Origin: Aerobium sp039839275
Lineage (GTDB): Bacteria; Pseudomonadota; Alphaproteobacteria; Rhizobiales; Rhizobiaceae
Direction of reading: 5' to 3'
Length of the DNA stretch: 64,000 nt
NCBI RefSeq assembly: GCF_039839275.1
Contig: NZ_JBDOQP010000002.1
Location: 124,001-188,000 of the forward strand
The notes under the pieces are model-generated. The model worked only from the letters and a program-made list of their open reading frames with translations, did not search any database and was not told the DNA's origin. The translations under genes were made by a program, and so were the position numbers. This document shows positions 16,959 through 25,510 of the stretch, piece after piece; the first letter of the stretch is position 1, and every line of letters starts with the position of its first letter.

Positions 16959-17534
16959 TTACCCTTTCGCAGCCCGAACCGCTGCCGAAACAGCGGACTT
17001 CTCCACCTTGGCACCCACCAGTTCCTGGACGATCAGGCCAGCGGTCTCCTCGGCGATCTGGCCGACGTCACGCATCGCGGCATCCTTGATAAGCGCGATG
17101 CGGGCTTCGGCCTCGGCGAGCTGAGATTCGAGTGCGGCTTCGACCTTGCGGCGTTCAGCCTCGGCCTCGGCCTTGGCGCTATCGCGTGCTTCCTGGCCGA
17201 TGGTATTGGCCTTGCTGCGCGCGTCGGCAAGTTCCTGCTCATATGCCGCCACTGCGGCATCGGCTTCTTCCTTGAGCTTGGCGGCCTGGTCGAGATCCTG
17301 CGCGATGCGACCGCTGCGGACTTCGAGAATCCCCCCGATCCGCGGCAGTACGACCTTGTTCAGGAACAGGTAGAACAGGCCAAAGGTAATCGCCAGCCAA
17401 AGTAGCTGGGATGCATAGGTCGAGGAATCGAAGGGAGGGAAAATTCCTTCCGCGCCGTGCTCGGCACCGGTCTCGGTGTGTTGCTCGGTTTCCGTCGATT
17501 CCTGCGCAAATGCAGGCGCCACGAACATGGGCAT
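16959..17534 (-). CDS. atpF2: F0F1 ATP synthase subunit b'
   Basis: A 191-residue second b-type subunit (b'), also called AtpG or AtpF2. It has an acidic, low-complexity N-terminal stretch, a membrane helix at about residues 43-63 (LLWLAITFGLFYLFLNKVVL), and a coiled coil to the end. The N-terminus before the helix resembles a short export-like segment ending in AFA. It pairs with the neighbouring b subunit to form the heterodimeric stator typical of this class. Confidence 0.94.
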   Translation of the reverse strand: MPMFVAPAFAQESTETEQHTETGAEHGAEGIFPPFDSSTYASQLLWLAITFGLFYLFLNKVVLPRIGGILEVRSGRIAQDLDQAAKLKEEADAAVAAYEQELADARSKANTIGQEARDSAKAEAEAERRKVEAALESQLAEAEARIALIKDAAMRDVGQIAEETAGLIVQELVGAKVEKSAVSAAVRAAKG

Positions 17535-17591
17535 CCCCTGTCAGGTAGAAGCCGGCCGCGCCACCGCAGCCGGCCTGTGCAGCTTCAGATC

Positions 17592-17819
17592 TTAAACGGC
17601 GAAGAGCAGCAGCAGTGCGATCAGCAGCGAGAAGATGCCGAGCGCTTCCGTCACCGCGAAGCCGAAGATCAGGCGGCCGAACTGGCCATCGGCTGCCGAC
17701 GGGTTGCGCAGGGCGCCCGAGAGGTAGGCACCGAAGATGTTGCCGAGGCCGAGAGCCGTGCCGGCCATGCCCAGGCAGGCGAGACCTGCGCCGATGTAAC
17801 GTGCTGCTTCCGCTTCCAT
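17592..17819 (-). CDS. atpE: F0F1 ATP synthase subunit c
   Basis: A 75-residue hairpin of two membrane helices that forms the proton-driven rotor ring. The first helix has the Gly-rich packing motif GAGLACLGMAGTALGLG, and the second carries the proton-binding carboxylate in FAVTEALGIF. It lies between the a and b' genes, the standard F0 order. Confidence 0.97.
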   Translation of the reverse strand: MEAEAARYIGAGLACLGMAGTALGLGNIFGAYLSGALRNPSAADGQFGRLIFGFAVTEALGIFSLLIALLLLFAV

Positions 17820-17889
17820 GTCAAACTCCTTGTGACTTTCAAGATTGCGGTTTTCTGTCGACGGCTTGGCCGCCAGTGGATGGTATGCG

Positions 17890-18639
17890 TCAGTGACCCG
17901 GATGGATCGCGTCGTTGAGGTACATGCAGGCCAGCACGGCGAACACGTATGCCTGCAGGAACGACACCAGGAACTCCAGCGCCGTGATGGCGATCGTCAT
18001 GATCAGCGGCAGGACGGCACCTGCGACCCCAACCGCGCCAAGCGAGCCGAGCGAGACGATGAAGCCGGCGAAGACCTTCAGCGTGATGTGGCCTGCCAGC
18101 ATGTTGGCGAACAGACGCACGGAAAGGCTGATCGGGCGCGAAAGGAACGAGATGATCTCGATGATCACCACCATCGGCAGCACCGCCGCGGGCACTCCGC
18201 TCGGCACGAACAGCCTCAGGAACTTGAAGCCATGCTTCCAGAAACCGTAGACGAGCACGGTGCCGATCACCAGCAGCGCCAGCGCGAAGGTGACGATGAT
18301 CTGGCTGGTGACGGTGAAGAAGTAAGGGAACATGCCCAACAGGTTCGCGACCAGCACGAACATGAACAGCGAGAACACGAGCGGGAAGAATTTCATGCCA
18401 GCCGTGCCGGCGGCATCGCGCAGCATGTTCGCGACGAACTCGTAGGACATCTCCGAGACCGACTGCAGGCGATTGGGAACGACGCTGCGGCTGGCGGTGG
18501 TCAGATAGAGGAACGCGCTCGCGCCGGCAGCGGTCGCCACCATGAACAGCGACGCATTGGTGAAGGACAGGTCGAGCCCGCCGACCTCGATCGGTATCAG
18601 ATCGGAGATCTGAAACTGGTGAATTGGATCGTCGGCCAA
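17890..18639 (-). CDS. atpB: F0F1 ATP synthase subunit a
   Basis: A 249-residue membrane subunit that, with the c ring, forms the two proton half-channels. The essential arginine is in the SLSVRLFANMLAGH helix at about residue 175. Several further hydrophobic helices are evident. It follows atpI and precedes atpE on the minus strand. Confidence 0.97.
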   Translation of the reverse strand: MADDPIHQFQISDLIPIEVGGLDLSFTNASLFMVATAAGASAFLYLTTASRSVVPNRLQSVSEMSYEFVANMLRDAAGTAGMKFFPLVFSLFMFVLVANLLGMFPYFFTVTSQIIVTFALALLVIGTVLVYGFWKHGFKFLRLFVPSGVPAAVLPMVVIIEIISFLSRPISLSVRLFANMLAGHITLKVFAGFIVSLGSLGAVGVAGAVLPLIMTIAITALEFLVSFLQAYVFAVLACMYLNDAIHPGH

Positions 18640-18678
18640 CCTGGACCCCCTCGATACGTCACGCGCGCGCTCGCGCAG

Positions 18679-19041
18679 CTAATTCCTGTCGGGTCCATCC
18701 GCGCGGTCTTGCGCCGACGGCGACCCTGGCTGGGCAATCATCCCCGCTGAACGCAGGACGTTGAGCACACCAGCTACGAAACCAAGGAGCAGGAAGATGA
18801 TCAGACCCCATGGCGAGGTTCCCGCCATCGTGTCGATGAGCCATCCTATGCCCACCCCGACCGCTATGCCAGCGATGAACTCGCTCGATAGCTTCAGTGC
18901 CTGCCCGTAGCCGACGGCACCGCCGGCTCCAGAGCCTTTGTCTTCTTCGCTGCGGGCCGGTCGCCTGGCTGCAAGCTTCGCCTCGAGTTCCTGGCTGCGA
19001 CGAGCCAGATCGTCTTGGCGACTTTCCGGTCCTGACGGCAT
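18679..19041 (-). CDS. atpI: AtpI, ATP synthase assembly protein I
   Basis: A 120-residue protein with a charged N-terminal region (residues 1-45) and two membrane helices (about 53-72 and 80-100) separated by a short loop. This is the AtpI layout, implicated in assembling the c ring or supplying magnesium. It is the first gene of the F0 operon, 39 nt before atpB. An AT-rich stretch at about 19125-19160 upstream is the likely promoter region of the operon. Confidence 0.9.
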   Translation of the reverse strand: MPSGPESRQDDLARRSQELEAKLAARRPARSEEDKGSGAGGAVGYGQALKLSSEFIAGIAVGVGIGWLIDTMAGTSPWGLIIFLLLGFVAGVLNVLRSAGMIAQPGSPSAQDRADGPDRN

Positions 19042-19185
19042 GGACTTCCCGCTTTCAAAGTCGCGCGCAACATAGTTAGGGGCCTCTCCCCAGTCAAGCC
19101 GGGGAAAGCGGTTGAAAGCGCCGTCGATTTTATAATGATTTCAATATTTTAATTGACTGCGACAATGCGTCGTCGCTGAGGCGGC

Positions 19186-19205
19186 GGATTCGGCGCCCCG
19201 AATCC
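19186..19205. repeat. Small hairpin downstream of the wall hydrolase gene
   Basis: An 8-bp perfect stem (19186-19193 with 19198-19205) and a CGCC loop, 15 nt after the stop of the wall hydrolase on the minus strand. No T-run follows, so a role as terminator is uncertain. Each arm contains a GANTC site. Confidence 0.35.
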
Positions 19206-19219
19206 CCGGCATCCGGGCG

Positions 19220-20419
19220 CTAGCGCCATCCTCCGCCATAGGTGCGATAGAAGACGTGCAGGCCGATCTTCTTCATCTTTTCCATGGTGCGCGCCCAGCG
19301 CGGATGGACATAGGTGGCGTGATAATGCGTGGCTGAACCGACCTCCGGGATAAAGATCTTGCCCGCCGTGACCGCCATCGCGACCTCCTGCGCCACCTTG
19401 TAGTGCTGCGCGCTGCGCACGCGCGGTCGCGTGCCGTCGCAGGCAAAGGAAAACTGGCAGCGGTTGCGCCAACTCTTGTTCTGATAGACCACGCCGCAGA
19501 TCGTGCTCGGATAGGCGGGATTGCGCACGCGGTTCAAGATGACCTGTGCCACGGCCGACTGGCCAAGCACGTCCTCGCCGCGCGCCTCGAAGTAGATGCC
19601 TTCCGCAAGACATTTCTGCTCAGCCGAGGAGAACACGCTCGCCGGCAGCGGCGTGCGCATCCATGGATGGTCGCCCTCCGGCACCGGGGGAATGAAGCGC
19701 CCTGCCCCGGCCACTTCGTGCTTCAGCAGGCTGGCGAAGGGCGATGCACGGGCATAGTCCGGCTCGGCGGGCGCATAGGCGGTTGCCAATATGTCGGCCT
19801 TCTCATTCGTCACCAGAGAAGCAAGGAAAGCCGGAACGCCGGGTTCGGACTTGTCTTCCATCAGGTGGAAGGCACCGGCGATCTGGATTTCCTTGCCCTG
19901 TATCTCGGGGACCACGAAGCTCATCTCGACCCCGACGTCCGAAGCGGGATCGAGGAGCGAGCTGGTCCGCTCGAAGACGGAGCCTGCGTTGAACGAGCGA
20001 GGCGGCGCGACGGGAGCGACATTGACCACGCGACCGCGTTTGTCGCTGCGGTTGACTCGAGCCTCATCCGGCGTATCGCTGGCTGCTGCCTTGCCGCGCA
20101 GGGCAACGGTGCCGACGCCCGGTGTCGAGAGGCCGCCACCCGCGATCGAGCCGGTAGGCGTGGCATCGAGAAAAGGCATCTCGGCCTGATGAACGGAGCC
20201 CAGCGCGGATTTCTCCACGAAGGCCCCCCAGCGCGCACCCGTCCGCTCGACGCCGGATACGAGGCTTGCCATGTCCTGATATGCCGTCTGTGTCGGCGAA
20301 CCTGCCCAGATTGCAAGACCGATCACCAGGGGCGCTGCGAAAGAGCGCAAACCACCAGCGATGTCCCGCCGGCGCGAAACCATACGACGCTGCACAAAAA
20401 CTCTCCAGAAACGCATCAC
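19220..20419 (-). CDS. Cell wall hydrolase, SleB/Hydrolase_2 family
   Basis: A 399-residue exported protein. A membrane helix or signal anchor is at about residues 26-42, followed by a long low-complexity linker, then the SleB-type catalytic domain in the last 135 residues. The motif AEGIYFEARGE at about residue 270 holds the conserved catalytic Glu, and the CQFSFACDG segment is also typical. Such enzymes cut peptidoglycan glycan strands. In non-spore-formers they act in growth or division. It stands alone between atpI and der. Confidence 0.88.
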   Translation of the reverse strand: MMRFWRVFVQRRMVSRRRDIAGGLRSFAAPLVIGLAIWAGSPTQTAYQDMASLVSGVERTGARWGAFVEKSALGSVHQAEMPFLDATPTGSIAGGGLSTPGVGTVALRGKAAASDTPDEARVNRSDKRGRVVNVAPVAPPRSFNAGSVFERTSSLLDPASDVGVEMSFVVPEIQGKEIQIAGAFHLMEDKSEPGVPAFLASLVTNEKADILATAYAPAEPDYARASPFASLLKHEVAGAGRFIPPVPEGDHPWMRTPLPASVFSSAEQKCLAEGIYFEARGEDVLGQSAVAQVILNRVRNPAYPSTICGVVYQNKSWRNRCQFSFACDGTRPRVRSAQHYKVAQEVAMAVTAGKIFIPEVGSATHYHATYVHPRWARTMEKMKKIGLHVFYRTYGGGWR

Positions 20420-20495
20420 CCAACACAGTGTCGATAGTGATGCATTAACCTTGAAGGAGGGTTAACGCGGTCGGTGCGGCGGCAATGTGACTGAA

Positions 20496-21932
20496 TCAGT
20501 TTCTCTTTTTCGCCTTGTTGGCGAACGGATTTTCCGATGCGCGCAACACCATCCGGATCGGAACACCCGGCATGTCGAAGGTCTCGCGCAGTCCGTTGAC
20601 GAGATAACGGATGTAGGATTGCGGCATCGAGTCCGGGCGCGTGCACGAAAGCACGAAGCCCGGCGGGCGCGTCTTGGCCTGCGTGATGTATTTGATCTTG
20701 AGACGGCGCCCGGCAACAGCCGGCGGCGGGTGATGGCCGAGCACGCCTTCGAGCCAGCGGTTGAGCTTGCCGGTCGAGATGCGGCGATTCCAGACTCGAT
20801 GGGTCTTCTCCACCGCCTCCATCAGCTTGTCGAGGCCCCTGCCGGTTTCGCCCGATACGGTTACCGCCTGCAACCCGCGTACCTGCGGCAGGAGGCGCGT
20901 GGTCTTTTCACGCAATTCCGCAAGCAGTTCCTGTGGATGCTCGATCAGGTCCCATTTATTGAAGGCGAGAACAGGAGCACGTCCCTCACGGATGATCAGG
21001 TCGGCAATCTGCAGATCCTGCTTTTCGAACGGTATCGTCGCGTCGAACACGATGACGACGACTTCCGCAAAACGAATGGCCCGCAAACCGTCTGCCACGG
21101 ATAGCTTTTCCAGCTTCTCCTGCACTCTGGCCTTGCGGCGCAAGCCGGCGGTGTCGAAAAGCTTGATGTGACGCCCACGCCAATCCCAATCGACGGTGAT
21201 CGAATCACGCGTGATGCCCGCCTCGGGGCCAGTCAGGAGGCGCTCCTCGCCGACGAAGGCGTTGATCAGCGTCGACTTGCCGGCATTTGGCCGACCGACC
21301 ACGGCGATCCGCAGCGGCTTGGTAGCGTCATATTCGGGAACCGTCTCGTCATCAGGATCGTCGACGTCCTCGCCGATCAAAGCTTCACCGCCGCGCGCCG
21401 GCGCTGCCTCGTCCTCGTCGTCTTCGAAGACCCGGTCCTCGCCCAAGGCGGCGATGATGGCCTCGCGTAGATCCGGCATGCCCTCGCCGTGCTCGGCCGA
21501 GATCGGGATCGGTTCGCCCAGACCCAGTTCCCACGCTTCAAGCATGCCGGCCTGGGCACCGCGCGCCTCGGCCTTGTTGGCAACGAGAACCACCGGCTTG
21601 GACGTACGTCGCACGACGTCGGCAAAGGTGCGGTCGTCGGGCATCAGCCCGACCTTGGCATCGACCAGGAACAGAATCAGGTCGGCCTCGTCGATCGCGG
21701 CCTCGGTCTGGACGCGCATGCGGCCTTCAAGCGAGGCAGCCGCAGCGTCTTCGAGGCCGGCCGTGTCGACGACCTCGAAGCGCAGGTCATACAGCTTGGC
21801 GGAATTGACACGACGATCGCGCGTCACGCCCGGCGTATCGTCCACGAGCGCAAGCTTGCGACCGGCCAGCCTGTTGAAAAGCGTCGACTTGCCGACATTC
21901 GGTCGGCCGATGATCGCTACCTTGAAGCCCAT
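20496..21932 (-). CDS. der: GTPase Der (EngA)
   Basis: A 478-residue ribosome-biogenesis GTPase with two tandem G domains: GRPNVGKS at about residue 9 and GRPNAGKS at about residue 213, each with its own DTAGL and NKxE/NKWD motifs (NKAE, NKWD), and a C-terminal KH-like domain ending in a Lys/Arg tail. An acidic insert of about 25 residues (DDEDEAAP type) separates the two G domains. Der acts in 50S subunit maturation. Confidence 0.97.
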   Translation of the reverse strand: MGFKVAIIGRPNVGKSTLFNRLAGRKLALVDDTPGVTRDRRVNSAKLYDLRFEVVDTAGLEDAAAASLEGRMRVQTEAAIDEADLILFLVDAKVGLMPDDRTFADVVRRTSKPVVLVANKAEARGAQAGMLEAWELGLGEPIPISAEHGEGMPDLREAIIAALGEDRVFEDDEDEAAPARGGEALIGEDVDDPDDETVPEYDATKPLRIAVVGRPNAGKSTLINAFVGEERLLTGPEAGITRDSITVDWDWRGRHIKLFDTAGLRRKARVQEKLEKLSVADGLRAIRFAEVVVIVFDATIPFEKQDLQIADLIIREGRAPVLAFNKWDLIEHPQELLAELREKTTRLLPQVRGLQAVTVSGETGRGLDKLMEAVEKTHRVWNRRISTGKLNRWLEGVLGHHPPPAVAGRRLKIKYITQAKTRPPGFVLSCTRPDSMPQSYIRYLVNGLRETFDMPGVPIRMVLRASENPFANKAKKRN

Positions 21933-21944
21933 ATCAGGCCCCGA

Positions 21945-22613
21945 TCAGGACGATGAACCCGAACCGCGGATCAGTTCGGACATGAGTTCAGCTCGCTGGC
22001 GCATATTGCGGGGCGCACCCTCGTCATCGAGGATCTGGCCGAACAAGGCCGAGGCATCCTCCATGCGGCCATGCTTCCATGCCGACAGCCCGAGAGCCTC
22101 GCGTGCGGAATGGCGCAAAGCGTTGGTCTCCGCGACAAGCGCCTCGACCCGGGCCGAGACATCCTCGTAGGAACCGTGGTCGACCAGCAGCAGCGCGGCA
22201 CGCAACGCCGCCATGTCGCGGATCGATTGTGGCACGGAGCCGTCGGACGAAACCTCGTCGAAAGCAGCGATCGCGCCGGCATGGTCGCCTTCCTCGGCGA
22301 GCAGCGTGGCCGCGCGCATGCGTGCCAGAACCGGATAGGCACCATAACCGTCTGCCTCGAGCTGCTCGAAGGCGGCCTTGGCCTCCTCGGTGCGACCTTC
22401 GCGCGCAAGCGTCAATGCCTGGGAGTAGTCGTCACCCGACTGGTTGGCCTGCGACTGGGTCCAATAGTCCCATGCGACCCATGCGGCCGTTGCGAGCACG
22501 ACGGCGACCGCCAGCGCGATGGCGGCGGGCCCATAGCGGTCCCAAAGCGCCTTCGCCCGGTCCTGGCGCATCTCCTGGTCTACTTCGCGAAAGAAACTGT
22601 CGTCCGACATCAC
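21945..22613 (-). CDS. YfgM-like TPR membrane protein
   Basis: A 222-residue protein with a charged cytoplasmic N-terminus, a membrane helix at about residues 30-50, and a periplasmic helical-repeat (TPR_21/DUF2659-like) domain. It ends 12 nt before the start of der. The layout and its position next to der match YfgM, an ancillary SecYEG factor in E. coli; here the role is inferred from that similarity. A second Met follows the first, so the start may be one codon later. Confidence 0.85.
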   Translation of the reverse strand: MMSDDSFFREVDQEMRQDRAKALWDRYGPAAIALAVAVVLATAAWVAWDYWTQSQANQSGDDYSQALTLAREGRTEEAKAAFEQLEADGYGAYPVLARMRAATLLAEEGDHAGAIAAFDEVSSDGSVPQSIRDMAALRAALLLVDHGSYEDVSARVEALVAETNALRHSAREALGLSAWKHGRMEDASALFGQILDDEGAPRNMRQRAELMSELIRGSGSSS

Positions 22614-22726
22614 TCACCGGCATCGCATGGGAAAAATTCGGGCGCAGTCGCGCGCCAAGCATCGCTGGCCATGCGTTTAAGCCGAAATCCGCCATCATGG
22701 AAGAGGCGACGCCGAAAAATGGCGCG

Positions 22727-23884
22727 TCAGGACGCTTTGCCGGCTCCCCTGACGACAAAAGCGGAAAGCAGCAGGACCAGCGCGGCCAGCAGCGATGGCG
22801 CGGTGAAGCTGCCCGTGCGGTCCGCAAGAAAGCCAGCCGCGATCGGCCCGAGGATCTGTCCGAACCCGAACGCCACTGTCATCAATGCTATGACCCGACG
22901 CGGCGATTCCTGCGCCAGTTGTCGCCCCAACTGGAAACCGTAGGCCGTAACCGCCATGAAGGTTCCACCCAGCAGCAGGCCACCGATGAGCGGCCCGACA
23001 TAGCTTCCCATCGCGACGCTGGCGCCCACGCCGACCGCCTCGACCGTGCAGCCGATCGCCAGCATGGCGGGAAGGCCCCAGCGGCGCACGCCGAATCCCC
23101 ACAGCCAGACGGACGGGATGATCGCCAGGCCCGTGACGAGCCAGACAACGGACTCGAACAGCCGTCCCGCCTCGCCCGCGCGCACGATCGCCACGAGGAA
23201 AGTGGCGGTGATGATATAGCCGAAGCCGAACAGACCGTAGGCAAGAATGGTCCGGGTCAGCGCCGGGCTCTTGGGCATCGGCGGCTCCGCCGTCGGTTTT
23301 CCGACAAGCGCAGGGCCGGGATCGATCAGCAGCCAGACCACGAGAAATCCGGCCAGGGAAAGACCGCCGGCCCAGAGCCAGTTTGCCTGCCACCCGGCGC
23401 CCGCCACCAAAAGCGAGCCGGTCATCAGTGACGACAGGGCAATGCCGACACCCACGCCGCTGAAATGCCAGACCTGTAGATCCCCACGCTGAGCGGCCGC
23501 CAGCCGGGAGACCACGATCGTCGAGCTGAAAACCATGACGAGCGCGCTTGTCACTCCGGCGAAGAAGCGGATCGCAAGGAAAGCCGCGACGTTCTCGGTC
23601 AGGCCCATCAGCGCAGCCAGCACGGCACTGGCCACTAGTCCCACCAGCACGATGCTTCGCTCCCTGCCCTGGCCCCAATTGCCGGATGCCAGCACCGCGC
23701 CAAGGAAATAGCCGGCGTAGTTAGACGACGCGATGAGCCCGGCATCCGATGATGAAAGGCCGACGCTGTCCATCATTGACGGAAGGATCGGAGTATAGAC
23801 GAAACGGCCGATACCCATGGCAACAGCCATGGCGGCCATTCCGCCCACCGCATAAACGATGGGGGAACGTGCTTGATAGTGCAT
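22727..23884 (-). CDS. MFS transporter, YbfB/YjiJ type
   Basis: A 385-residue protein of about twelve membrane helices, starting with GGMAAMAVAMGIGRFVYTPILP, the signature of the YbfB/YjiJ branch of the major facilitator superfamily. Other landmarks are a loop with Asp in SSSDAGLIASSNYAGYFLG and the duplicated half-domain arrangement. Substrate unknown; some relatives are annotated as drug or nitrate-type exporters without proof. It is monocistronic. Confidence 0.88.
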   Translation of the reverse strand: MHYQARSPIVYAVGGMAAMAVAMGIGRFVYTPILPSMMDSVGLSSSDAGLIASSNYAGYFLGAVLASGNWGQGRERSIVLVGLVASAVLAALMGLTENVAAFLAIRFFAGVTSALVMVFSSTIVVSRLAAAQRGDLQVWHFSGVGVGIALSSLMTGSLLVAGAGWQANWLWAGGLSLAGFLVVWLLIDPGPALVGKPTAEPPMPKSPALTRTILAYGLFGFGYIITATFLVAIVRAGEAGRLFESVVWLVTGLAIIPSVWLWGFGVRRWGLPAMLAIGCTVEAVGVGASVAMGSYVGPLIGGLLLGGTFMAVTAYGFQLGRQLAQESPRRVIALMTVAFGFGQILGPIAAGFLADRTGSFTAPSLLAALVLLLSAFVVRGAGKAS

Positions 23885-24018
23885 TGCGCGCGGTCTGCTT
23901 CAGTCCTTGGGAGACGGAACGGAATGCCAAACAGACAAGACACGCCGCGACCGGTCAATAGCCAGCACGCGATTTAGAAGAGTCCAGGAGATGCCAGGGT
24001 GCCGGGACCGAGGACTCG

Positions 24019-25413
24019 TCAGGCGACCCAGTAGCCGTCTTCGATATCCGGGGCGCTGAGCCCGACATACTCGGCAAGCTGTGTGAAGTTGACCAGCGCG
24101 GCGGAGCGCGCGCCGCCATCGGCGAGATAGTCGTTCCAGAAATCGACGCCGGCTTCCTCGCCGGGACGTCCCAACACGTTCAGGTAGAGCTGGTCGACGA
24201 ATTCGGCATCCGTCAGACCGGAGCCATAGAGCGAACTGAACTCCGCACTGGCAATGAAGCCGGCCGCGGCGTCGAGCAAGGTGCCGCCATCATTGAGGTA
24301 GTCAGCCCAGAACAGGAAACCGCCTTCATCAGGGGTTCGGTCGAACGCCCCGCCATAGAGCCGATAGGCAGCAGGACCGTTGGCGCCTTCCACGTCGAAA
24401 AGCAGAACGCCGTCGGAAAACTCCGCGCGCTCGATGGACACCAGCGTGTCGATCCCGTCCGGCTTCTGGATGAGCACCGCGCCGCTCGCTTCGATGGAAG
24501 CTGAAAAATCCGAGCGCGCGCCTGCATAAACCACCGTGTCATTTCCGGCGCCGCCGTCGAAACTGAGGTTTCCGGCACCGGTATTGTAAGTGTCGTCAAC
24601 GGCACCGCCGCCTGTCCCGGCACCCATCTCGCCCAGCGTGGCATCGAGCTTGACGTTGTCCTGGCCGACCGTGACGTTCGACGTCACCTGTTTGCCGGCA
24701 TAGGTGAAGGTGACGGCATAGTTGCCTGCAGGAACCTCGAGATTGTATCCGCCTGCCGCCCAACTCGTGGTCGAGTACGTGCCGGACTGGCCGGTTGCCT
24801 CGATCGTCACGGCGCCCACGCCTTCGCCGATATCGTAGAACCGGTCGCCATCCTGATCGTCGAGGATCACCCCGGTCAGGAAGGTCTTGTTGCCGCTATA
24901 GGCGAAATTCTGCGTCACCATCGCGGCGTTGTAAGCCGCGCCTCCTGACGTAAAGGCGCCCTGCAGGATGCCGACGCCGACCTCGACGAAATCGTCATTC
25001 ATGAGGTTGACGCGGTGGCCCGAACTGACGAACAGCCCCTCGTGGCGGCCGATCGTCTGCTGCTGCATGTCGATGGCGCCCGTCGAGCCTCCCCAAGCGA
25101 TGTTCTCGCCATAGCCCCAACCGCCGGAGAAATCGTAGCCAGCCGCGCCCATCCGGTCGCCGGGGCTGCTGCCGCCCTGCCCGGTGTGGGAAAACACGTC
25201 GGCGTCCAGCATCCACTGACTGTGGACGCGCGCGGCGTCGATCAGCGTCGCGTTGAAGGCGAGCGGCTGCTTGGCGGTGCCGGAAATGGTGCCGGGCGCC
25301 AGCGACGCGTTGAGGTCGATGCCCAGCGCGTTTGCCTGGGCGGTCGGGTTGGCCCGCGCCCAGTTGATCATTTCGAGCATCAACTGCTCATAGACGGTGG
25401 GGTTGATGCTCAT
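24019..25413 (-). CDS. CAP-domain exoprotein with C-terminal DUF4214
   Basis: A 464-residue protein without a Sec signal peptide. Residues about 5-155 are a CAP/SCP domain with SQWMLDADVFSHTGQGG, GENIAWGG and SSGHRVNLMN segments. Next comes a beta-sandwich region (GVILDDQDGDRFYDIGEG, SdrD-B-like), one RTX-like GGAGNDTVVY repeat, and a DUF4214 module at about residues 360-455. Glycine/aspartate-rich repeats without a signal peptide point to type I secretion. The exporter candidate is 28 kb away at 52.6 kb. I place the start at 25413, after a GAGGAC stretch. Confidence 0.82.
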   Translation of the reverse strand: MSINPTVYEQLMLEMINWARANPTAQANALGIDLNASLAPGTISGTAKQPLAFNATLIDAARVHSQWMLDADVFSHTGQGGSSPGDRMGAAGYDFSGGWGYGENIAWGGSTGAIDMQQQTIGRHEGLFVSSGHRVNLMNDDFVEVGVGILQGAFTSGGAAYNAAMVTQNFAYSGNKTFLTGVILDDQDGDRFYDIGEGVGAVTIEATGQSGTYSTTSWAAGGYNLEVPAGNYAVTFTYAGKQVTSNVTVGQDNVKLDATLGEMGAGTGGGAVDDTYNTGAGNLSFDGGAGNDTVVYAGARSDFSASIEASGAVLIQKPDGIDTLVSIERAEFSDGVLLFDVEGANGPAAYRLYGGAFDRTPDEGGFLFWADYLNDGGTLLDAAAGFIASAEFSSLYGSGLTDAEFVDQLYLNVLGRPGEEAGVDFWNDYLADGGARSAALVNFTQLAEYVGLSAPDIEDGYWVA

Positions 25414-25510
25414 GGTCTTGTCCTCAACAGTCAGAATCGGGCGGACCATAACAAGGTCGCTCGGAAACCCACAATCACGTCCGTCGACGAGCCGACGCGG
25501 AAGCGTGAAG

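Noticed and set aside
16476..19041. Incomplete ATP synthase operon (no alpha, beta, gamma, delta, epsilon genes)
   Set aside because: Separate F0 and F1 operons are normal in alphaproteobacteria, so the absence is not a deletion.
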